Shown: positions 15,611-20,695 of the stretch, piece after piece
How positions within the stretch are numbered: the stretch's first letter is position 1
Layout of the letters: each line of letters starts with the position of its first letter
From: an uncultured Collinsella sp.
GTDB lineage: Bacteria; Actinomycetota; Coriobacteriia; Coriobacteriales; Coriobacteriaceae
Direction: 5' to 3'
DNA: 20,695 nucleotides
Assembly: GCA_902470925.1 (NCBI GenBank)
Contig: CABRIF010000031.1
Span: 1 to 20,695 of the forward strand
Translations under genes and position numbers: made by a program
Notes under the pieces: generated by a model
Database searches by the model: none
Seen by the model: the letters and a program-made list of their open reading frames with translations, nothing else
Told to the model about the DNA's origin: nothing

Positions 15611-16492
15611 CTATGCGATGAGGGTTGCCGAGGCACCCGTGGCGGCGCCCGCACTCAGCGCGACCGCCGTGGTCGTCGTAGTCGATGATGCGGTGTCGGC
15701 GCTCTCGCTCCCGTCCGCCTGCGCGCCCGAGACATCTCCTGTCGCCCCGTCCGTGCCGGACTCAGTGTCGCCGGCGCTGTCCGCCGGGGCCGTACCGGAA
15801 TCCTGCGCAGCCCCGTCAGCCGACGTCGAGCCGCCCGAGGCGCCGTCCGTGCCGTCCGTCGCACCCGGCCCGGTGCCCGCGCCGCCGGTGCCGCCCATGC
15901 CGCCGGCCTGCTGCGAGCCGGGGCCCGCAGCCGACGCCGACGCGGAGGCCTGCGCGCCCAGCCCCATGGCCGAGGCGGCCACACCGCCGATCACGCCGCC
16001 CACCAGCCCGCACACGAGCGCCGCCGCCCCGAGGAGCACCAGCGTGCGCCGGGCGAGCGGGCTGGCGGCAGAACTGCTGGCGGCAGGCGCGCTTGGGCCC
16101 GGTTGCTGCGCCGACCCGTCCGGAGTCGCCGCACGCGACACCTCGGGTACCGACGCCGCATCGAGATGCCCGGCGCCGGGCGCGTGTCGGCCCGCCGCCG
16201 GGGCAGCAGCGCCTGCCATCGCAGTCGCGGTCTGCGCCGCATCCGGCATGCGCGGCGTGGCTGCCGGGGCGGCGCCGGAGCCCGCCGACGCTCCCGTCGC
16301 GGCAGACACCTGCGCCGTAGCCGTCGCCGGCACCTCGGGCGCCGCCGTGCCGACAGCGCTCGCCGCATCCGAGGCGGTCGAGGCGGACGCTGCCGCAACC
16401 GACCCGGCAGACCCCGCGCCCGCTCGCGCAGCGCCGCCCTCCACCACCTGTCCCGCCATCGCCGCGTGGGTGCTCTCGTCTCGCCAATCCAT
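15611..16492 (-). CDS. Single-pass membrane protein with Ala/Gly/Ser/Thr/Asp-rich low-complexity arms
   Basis: Not a recognised family. The 293 residues consist of an Ala-rich N-terminal arm (about 1-147), one membrane helix (about 151-174, preceded by RR at 148-149, so N-in/C-out), and a C-terminal arm of about 119 residues made of Gly, Ala, Ser, Thr and Asp, including a STTTTT run near the end. Reality of the gene is supported by AAAGGAAGG upstream of ATG 16490-16492, tight packing with the GT2 gene, and a sensible hydrophobic segment. The extracytoplasmic arm has the composition of actinobacterial O-glycosylated linkers, so it may be a substrate or scaffold of the adjacent glycosyltransferases. 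That is an inference from composition and position. First gene of the operon reading to 12353. Confidence 0.75.
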   Translation of the reverse strand: MDWRDESTHAAMAGQVVEGGAARAGAGSAGSVAAASASTASDAASAVGTAAPEVPATATAQVSAATGASAGSGAAPAATPRMPDAAQTATAMAGAAAPAAGRHAPGAGHLDAASVPEVSRAATPDGSAQQPGPSAPAASSSAASPLARRTLVLLGAAALVCGLVGGVIGGVAASAMGLGAQASASASAAGPGSQQAGGMGGTGGAGTGPGATDGTDGASGGSTSADGAAQDSGTAPADSAGDTESGTDGATGDVSGAQADGSESADTASSTTTTTAVALSAGAATGASATLIA

Positions 16493-16644
16493 GGACGTAC
16501 CTTCCTTTCATCGACGCCGGCGCGCAGACGCGCCGACGCGTATGGGCTCGTGCGGCGCGCAGGCCCGGGTACCGGTCCGAACGTGCGCGCTGCACCACCT
16601 TTGTACCGCCCCGAACGGCACCCCGATGCCGCCGCGCGCCAACC

Positions 16645-16661
16645 CTAAGGTTGCGCTCAGG
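16645..16661. promoter_or_regulatory. Candidate response-regulator box 1: CTAAGG-N5-CTCAGG
   Basis: Two CTNAGG half-sites with 11-bp spacing, as OmpR/PhoB-type regulators usually require. It sits about 40 bp upstream of the weak minus-strand -10, on the glycosyltransferase side. Confidence 0.55.
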
Positions 16662-16697
16662 TACGACCAGCGAGGACGCGACCTCCCCTCCGCGCTG

Positions 16698-16714
16698 CTA
16701 AGGAAGTTCTTAGG
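16698..16714. promoter_or_regulatory. Candidate response-regulator box 2: CTAAGG-N5-CTTAGG
   Basis: Same architecture as box 1, starting 53 bp (about five helical turns) downstream of it. It directly abuts the poor -35 of the plus-strand promoter, centred roughly 47 bp before the predicted transcript start, an activating position. Confidence 0.6.
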
Positions 16715-16831
16715 TTTGCCCCCGGGCGAGACGCCGGAGGTATCATCGAAGGCGGCCTTGTTGAGCACCGGTGCGCCATGTCACAGATGCCGAAACGGCC
16801 GCGAAACGGATCTATGCCCCAAGGAGACGCC

Positions 16832-17515
16832 ATGCAGCTGCTGCTCGTCGAAGACGAACAGGCCCTTTCCAACGCGCTGGTCACCATACTCGAGCACAGC
16901 GGCTACCGCGTGCAGGCGGTCCTCGACGGCCCCAGCGCGCTGGCGGCGCTGACCGAGCGCTCCTTCGACGCCGCCATCCTCGACATCATGATGCCGGGCA
17001 TGGACGGCATCGAGGTGGTGCGGCGCGCCCGGGCGCGCGGCATCCAGGTGCCCATCATCATGCTCACGGCCAAAAGCGAGGTGGAGGACAAGGTCTGCGG
17101 CCTCGATGCCGGCGCCAACGACTACCTCACCAAGCCGTTTTCCGCCAAGGAGCTCATGGCCCGCATCCGCGCCCTCACGCGCCCCGTCACCGCCGCAGGG
17201 GATGCGCTCGTGGTGGGCACCGCCCGGCTCGACCGCAGCGCACGCACGCTCGCCGGCCCAGACGGGATCGAGCACCTCTCCAACCGCGAATTCGAACTGC
17301 TCGAGCAGCTCATGGCCCGTCCGGGAACCAAGATCGCCACGGAGCGACTGCTGCTCGCCGTATGGGGCGACGACGCCCCCGAAGACGCGAGCGTCGTATG
17401 GGTCTACATCTCCTACCTGCGCAAAAAGCTCGCCGCGTGCGGCACCGACGTGCGCATCCGCGCCGCTCGCGGGCAGGGCTACACCATCGAGGCCGCCGGG
17501 GACGGTGCGCGATGA
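16832..17515 (+). CDS. OmpR/PhoB-family response regulator
   Basis: A 227-residue DNA-binding regulator. The receiver domain shows LVEDEQ (E7, D8), FDAAILDIMMPGMDG with phospho-acceptor D51, T79 in MLTAKSE, and K101 in YLTKPF. The C-terminal winged helix contains LSNREFELLEQLMARPG and SVVWVYISYLRKKLA, then RAARGQGYTI. The canonical order and length are intact. ATG 16832 is preceded by AAGGAGA (16821-16827); an upstream in-frame ATG at 16778 overlaps no such site. The stop overlaps the kinase start (ATGA at 17512-17515), so both are made together. Likely targets are the CTNAGG boxes in the region just upstream, giving autoregulation plus control of the divergent glycosyltransferase operon (inference). 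Confidence 0.95.
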   Translation: MQLLLVEDEQALSNALVTILEHSGYRVQAVLDGPSALAALTERSFDAAILDIMMPGMDGIEVVRRARARGIQVPIIMLTAKSEVEDKVCGLDAGANDYLTKPFSAKELMARIRALTRPVTAAGDALVVGTARLDRSARTLAGPDGIEHLSNREFELLEQLMARPGTKIATERLLLAVWGDDAPEDASVVWVYISYLRKKLAACGTDVRIRAARGQGYTIEAAGDGAR

Positions 17516-18927
17516 ACATGGCCCGGCGCCTGCGGCGCAAGTTCATCCTCGCCACCATGCTCGCGGTCTCGATCGTGCTGGCGGGCATCATCGCGGCCAT
17601 CAACGTAGCGAACTGGCTGAACGTCGTCGACCAAGCCGAGCGCCGGCTCGACCTGATCGCCGCGCACAACGGCAGCCTGCCGCAGCCCGGTCAGGACACC
17701 GCCGCACCCGCCGAGGCGGCAGCCTCCGGGAATGCGCCCGACGGTCCCGGCAAGCTCTCGCCCGAGACGCCGTTCGAGACGCGCTTCTTCACCGTCACGC
17801 TCGACGCCGACGGCACGGTCGTGGACACCGACACCTCCCACATCGCCGCCGTCGATGCCGACCAAGCGGCAAGCTGGGCGAAGGCCCTGGCGAAAGCGGG
17901 GTCGCAGGAGGGCTTTCAGGACAGCTACCGGTATCGGGCCGTACAGGGGGATGCGAGCACGGCAAATGAGGACAGCGCCTCGGCAGCCGATGCGGGCACG
18001 GCGGGCGGCGCGGGCACGGCGGCCGATGCGGGCACGGTGGCCGACGAGACGGCCGACGGCTCGCAAACCGGCAGCGATGCGGCAGACGCTGCGGACAAGG
18101 AGACGGCCGAGGCGGGCACGACCCTCTATGTGTTCTTGGATTGCTCGCGCGACCTGGACACCTTCAGGACCTTCCTGGTTGCCAGCACCGGCGTGAGCGC
18201 CATCGGCTGGCTGCTGGTGCTGGCGCTCACGATGGGCCTTGCGCGCGTGGCGGTGCGGCCCATCGCCGAGAGCTACGAGAAGCAGAAGCGCTTCATCACC
18301 GACGCGAGCCACGAGATCAAGACGCCGCTGTCGATCATCGACGCCTCCTGCGAGGTCGTTGAGTTGACGTCGGGCGCCAGCGAATGGACCGCGAGCATCC
18401 ATACGCAGGTCGAGCGCCTGAGCGCGCTCACCGAGCGGCTCGTGCTGCTCGCCCGGATGGACGAGGGCGCCGCCTTGGACCTCGCCTCGATCGACCTGTC
18501 CGAAACCGTGGCTGCCGCCGCCGAGCCCTATCGGGCAGTCGCGCTGGCGGCGGGCCGGGCGCTTGCCGTGAACATCGAGCCGCACCTCGCCGCACACGCC
18601 GATGCCGCCGCGATCGGGCAGGCCACGGAGCTGCTGCTGGACAACGCCATGCGCTATGCGAGCCCGGGCAGCACCATCGAGCTCACCCTCACCGCGGCAG
18701 GGCGGCACCGGCGCATCAGCGTGCGCAACCGCTGCGACGAGGTTCCCACCGGCGACCTCGACCGGCTCTTCGAGCGCTTCTACCGCGCCGACGAGGCCCG
18801 CAGCAGCGCAACCGGCGGCTCGGGCATCGGCCTGTCGGCCGTGCGCGCCATCGCCGAGGCGCATCGGGGCCGCGCCCGCATCGAAACCCCCGATGCGCAC
18901 ACGTTCATCTGCATCATCGAGCTGTAA
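17512..18927 (+). CDS. Membrane sensor histidine kinase with a low-complexity extracellular insert
   Basis: A 471-residue partner of the preceding regulator. TM1 lies at about 11-33 and TM2 at about 217-240. Between them is an extracellular domain that begins with a plausible fold (FETRFFTVTLDADGTVVDTDTSHI) and then has a ~58-residue Ala/Gly/Thr/Asp/Ser run (about 146-203) before TLYVFLDCSRDLDTFRTF. No full HAMP domain follows. The H box is FITDASHEIKTPL with H267, the N box LLLDNAMRYA with N378, and the G box GGSGIGLS at about 435-442. ATG 17512 overlaps the regulator stop; a second ATG at 17518 is also possible. The stimulus is unknown; the low-complexity run could be glycosylated by the neighbouring GT39 and so report on its activity (speculation). 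Confidence 0.93.
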   Translation: MNMARRLRRKFILATMLAVSIVLAGIIAAINVANWLNVVDQAERRLDLIAAHNGSLPQPGQDTAAPAEAAASGNAPDGPGKLSPETPFETRFFTVTLDADGTVVDTDTSHIAAVDADQAASWAKALAKAGSQEGFQDSYRYRAVQGDASTANEDSASAADAGTAGGAGTAADAGTVADETADGSQTGSDAADAADKETAEAGTTLYVFLDCSRDLDTFRTFLVASTGVSAIGWLLVLALTMGLARVAVRPIAESYEKQKRFITDASHEIKTPLSIIDASCEVVELTSGASEWTASIHTQVERLSALTERLVLLARMDEGAALDLASIDLSETVAAAAEPYRAVALAAGRALAVNIEPHLAAHADAAAIGQATELLLDNAMRYASPGSTIELTLTAAGRHRRISVRNRCDEVPTGDLDRLFERFYRADEARSSATGGSGIGLSAVRAIAEAHRGRARIETPDAHTFICIIEL

Positions 18928-19006
18928 CGGGGTCGCCTATGCGTACGGCGGATGCGAGCACCGACCGGCCCGAGCATCCGCAGACGCAGCAGAAGGCCGC
19001 GGCACG

Positions 19007-19062
19007 AAAACACCTCCCAGCAGGCAGGAGCGCGCATCGCGGCCCCCGGTGCTGGGAGGTGT
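19007..19062 (-). terminator. Intrinsic terminator of the uracil permease gene
   Basis: A perfect 13-bp stem (19010-19022 with 19050-19062) around a 27-nt loop. On the minus strand the stem is followed by TTTT, overlapping its last base. It is 72 bp past the permease stop and also lies downstream of the converging kinase gene. The long loop lowers confidence. Confidence 0.65.
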
Positions 19063-19133
19063 GTTGTATCCGCCGGCGCCATGCGAAGCGGCACCATACG
19101 AACCGCGCCGGCGGGCTCGCCTGACGCCAAACC

Positions 19134-20462
19134 CTACGACGCGGCGCCCTCCGTCGTCGCATCGGTCTTTCCGGCCGCTGTACCGGTCTCCTTAGCCGTC
19201 GCGTCGGCTGGCGGCTGGGGCAGCACCAGGTTGAGCAAGATGCCCACGAGCGTGGAGGTGGCCATGCCGGGCAGCGTGTAATCGCCCAACGGGATGGAGA
19301 TGCCCGAGGTCTCCATGCCCACGCCCAAGATGATGACGACCGAGGCGATCATGAGGTTGCGGTTGATGTCGAAATCGACCTTGTTCGACACGAGCATGCG
19401 CAGGCCGTTCGAGGCGATGAGGCCGAACAGCAGCAGGCACACGCCGCCCATGACCGGGCTGGGAATCGAGTTGATGAGCGCCGCGAGCTTCGGGCAGAAA
19501 CCGCCCACCACCAGCGCGAAGGCGCCGGCATACCAGAAGATCTGGGTGGCGTACACGCGCGTCACGCTCATCACGCCGATGTTCTCGGCGTACGTGGTGG
19601 TGGGAGGGCCGCCGAGGAAGCCGGAAATCACGCAGGACAGGCCGTCGCCGGCAAGCGAGCGCGGCAGTAGGGCGCGGTAATCGCGGTCCACGATCTCGCC
19701 GACGGCGAGCAGATGGCCGATATGCTCGATCACTACCACGATCGCCACCGGCGCCACGAGCGCGATGGCACCCGCGTCGAACACCGGCATGCTGATGCTG
19801 GGCAGGCCAATCCAAGCCGCCTGGGCGACCGGCTCGAAATCGACCATGTTGAGGGCCACCGACACCGCGTAGCCCACGATGATGGCCAACAGCACCGGCA
19901 CCGTTCCCACGATGCCGCGCCGGCCGGAAAACACCACGGCCGAGAACAGGGTGATAGCCGCCACGAGCGCGCCTACACCCGAGAACACCGAGGCCCCGGA
20001 CGCGTCGGTTTCCATGAACGCCATGTTGGCCGCCGTTGCCGACAGTCCGACGCCGATCACGACCATGACCGACGCCACGAGCACCGGCGGCAGCAGCCGG
20101 TCGAGCCAACCGGTGCCCACGAGCTTGACGATACCCGCGACCGCGAGGAACACCAGGCCCGCCACGATCACGCCCGACATCGCCGCCGCCAGGCCGCGGG
20201 TTGCGCCCACGGCGATGATGGGGCTGATGAAGGCGAACGAGCTGCCCAGATAGCTGGGGATCTTGTTGCCGGTCACCAGCAGGTAGCAGATGGTGCCGAT
20301 GCCCGAGCACATGATGGCCACGTTGGGGTCGAGGCCGGTCAAGACGGGCACGAGCACCGTGGAGCCGAACATGCTCATCATGTGCTGGATGCCCAGCGGG
20401 ATGGCGCGCGCCGGCGGCACGCGGTCGTCGACGCCGATGACCGCTTGAGCGGGTTGATTCAT
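19134..20462 (-). CDS. Uracil/xanthine permease (NCS2 family, UraA-like)
   Basis: A 442-residue, about 14-helix inner-membrane proton symporter for a nucleobase, feeding pyrimidine or purine salvage. Recognisable parts: GIQHMMSMFGSTVLVPVLTG near the N-terminus (family hallmark), YLGSSFAFISPI, the substrate-site helix VVVIEHIGH with its Glu, and the signature GGPPTTTYAENIGVMSVTRV. The last ~30 residues are a hydrophilic Ala/Thr/Lys tail. ATG 20460-20462 is preceded by AAAGGTGA. Uracil is the likeliest substrate because of UraA similarity, but xanthine/urate cannot be excluded. No pyrR or upp gene is in view. Confidence 0.93.
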   Translation of the reverse strand: MNQPAQAVIGVDDRVPPARAIPLGIQHMMSMFGSTVLVPVLTGLDPNVAIMCSGIGTICYLLVTGNKIPSYLGSSFAFISPIIAVGATRGLAAAMSGVIVAGLVFLAVAGIVKLVGTGWLDRLLPPVLVASVMVVIGVGLSATAANMAFMETDASGASVFSGVGALVAAITLFSAVVFSGRRGIVGTVPVLLAIIVGYAVSVALNMVDFEPVAQAAWIGLPSISMPVFDAGAIALVAPVAIVVVIEHIGHLLAVGEIVDRDYRALLPRSLAGDGLSCVISGFLGGPPTTTYAENIGVMSVTRVYATQIFWYAGAFALVVGGFCPKLAALINSIPSPVMGGVCLLLFGLIASNGLRMLVSNKVDFDINRNLMIASVVIILGVGMETSGISIPLGDYTLPGMATSTLVGILLNLVLPQPPADATAKETGTAAGKTDATTEGAAS

Positions 20463-20649
20463 ACCGTCACCTTTCAGATGGAAAATCTGCCAATCCCATC
20501 TATGGTAGCGTGTCCGGCACCCGCAGGCCCCGAGGAGCGCGAATCAGATGGTGACGGGGCGCCGGGAGCCGGCTTCCGGCGCAGGTCGAACGCGGGTGCG
20601 AAGACGCCGGCGCACGCACGTCGGCGCACACGCGGCGGCACGCCCGTAC
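20463..20649. other. Upstream region of the permease, cut by the contig end
   Basis: 187 bp with no gene. AGATGG (20476-20481) and CCATCT (20496-20501) form an inverted repeat over 14 nt just upstream of the permease ribosome binding site. CAGATGG recurs at 20545-20551. No clear purine riboswitch or promoter was identified. Confidence 0.4.
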
Positions 20650-20695
20650 CTGTCTCTTATACACATCTCCGAGCCCACGAGACGTAGAGGAATCT
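20650..20695. other. Illumina Nextera adapter read-through (not genomic)
   Basis: 20650-20668 is the 19-bp Tn5 mosaic end CTGTCTCTTATACACATCT. It continues into the Nextera i7-side adapter (CCGAGCCCACGAGAC, 20669-20683), then an 8-base index GTAGAGGA (as I recall, Nextera index N712), then ATCT, the beginning of the P7 tail. Everything from 20650 should be trimmed. Confidence 0.98.

Larger units (their letters stand above)
16493..16831. promoter_or_regulatory. Divergent control region between the glycosyltransferase operon and the two-component system
   Basis: A 339-bp gene-free region. Plus strand: TATCAT (16741-16746) is a 5/6 -10 match with a poor, over-spaced TTGCCC (16716-16721) as the only -35 candidate, the pattern of an activator-dependent promoter. 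Minus strand: TACAAA (16600-16605 read in reverse) is a weak -10. Two CTNAGG direct-repeat boxes lie between them. Confidence 0.5.

Noticed and set aside
15591..16952. A plus-strand 453-codon Ala/Pro/Ser-rich frame opposite the low-complexity membrane protein
   Set aside because: The minus-strand reading has a ribosome binding site, a membrane helix and operon spacing; the plus-strand frame runs into the response regulator gene and has no start signal. Low complexity on both strands leaves slight doubt.
20650..20668. Tn5 mosaic end suggesting a transposon insertion
   Set aside because: It is followed by Illumina adapter, index and P7 sequence, so it comes from library preparation.

Overview
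The window reads as a fragment of a high-GC actinobacterial chromosome. Gene content, codon bias, strong AAGGAGG-type ribosome binding sites and a YkcB/YkcC-like glycosyltransferase pair fit Coriobacteriia (a Collinsella/Olsenella-like gut actinobacterium). That placement is an inference from general features, not from a marker gene. The left edge cuts a proC gene. The right edge is not genomic: from 20650 onward it is Illumina Nextera adapter, so this is the end of an assembled contig.

Layout, left to right. (1) proC (partial, minus). (2) A repeat-rich gap of about 380 bp, then a predicted heavy-metal/manganese export permease (minus) diverging from a DEDDh-type exonuclease with a TTG start. 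(3) A clean intrinsic terminator and short tandem duplications. (4) A PadR-type regulator with a textbook promoter and operator, but whose frame is broken by a perfect 19-bp inverted repeat, followed by a DUF4097 membrane-anchored protein. (5) A zinc/cadmium-type resistance cluster: an ArsR/SmtB repressor behind a consensus promoter with two operators, a free-standing HMA metal-binding protein, and a P1B-type ATPase without its own HMA domain. The ATPase gene is bracketed by two long hairpins that share one loop sequence but have unrelated, perfectly self-complementary arms. (6) A D-Ala ligase (minus) with a VanA-like active-site loop, an MFS exporter (plus), a SlyD-like FKBP isomerase (minus), and a YgjP-like zinc metallopeptidase (plus). 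(7) A three-gene minus-strand operon: an Ala/Gly/Ser/Thr/Asp-rich single-pass membrane protein, a DPM1/YkcC-like GT2, and a YkcB-like GT39. It diverges from an OmpR-family response regulator and histidine kinase. (8) A UraA-type uracil/xanthine permease (minus), then the adapter.

How they work together. ArsR, HMA protein and ATPase form a self-regulated Zn/Cd/Pb efflux unit. The GT2/GT39 pair probably builds and uses a polyprenyl-phosphate sugar on the outside of the membrane. The neighbouring two-component system probably controls it, because the shared divergent promoter region carries two CTNAGG-N5-CTNAGG direct repeats, one on the side of each operon. The GT39, the small membrane protein and the kinase all carry similar low-complexity segments predicted to lie outside the cell, which makes them candidate substrates of the glycosyltransferase.

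Most worth following up: the constant-loop/variable-arm hairpins, the glycosylation/two-component module, the palindrome-broken padR, and the VanA-like ligase loop. No rRNA, tRNA, CRISPR array, insertion sequence or transposase gene was seen.
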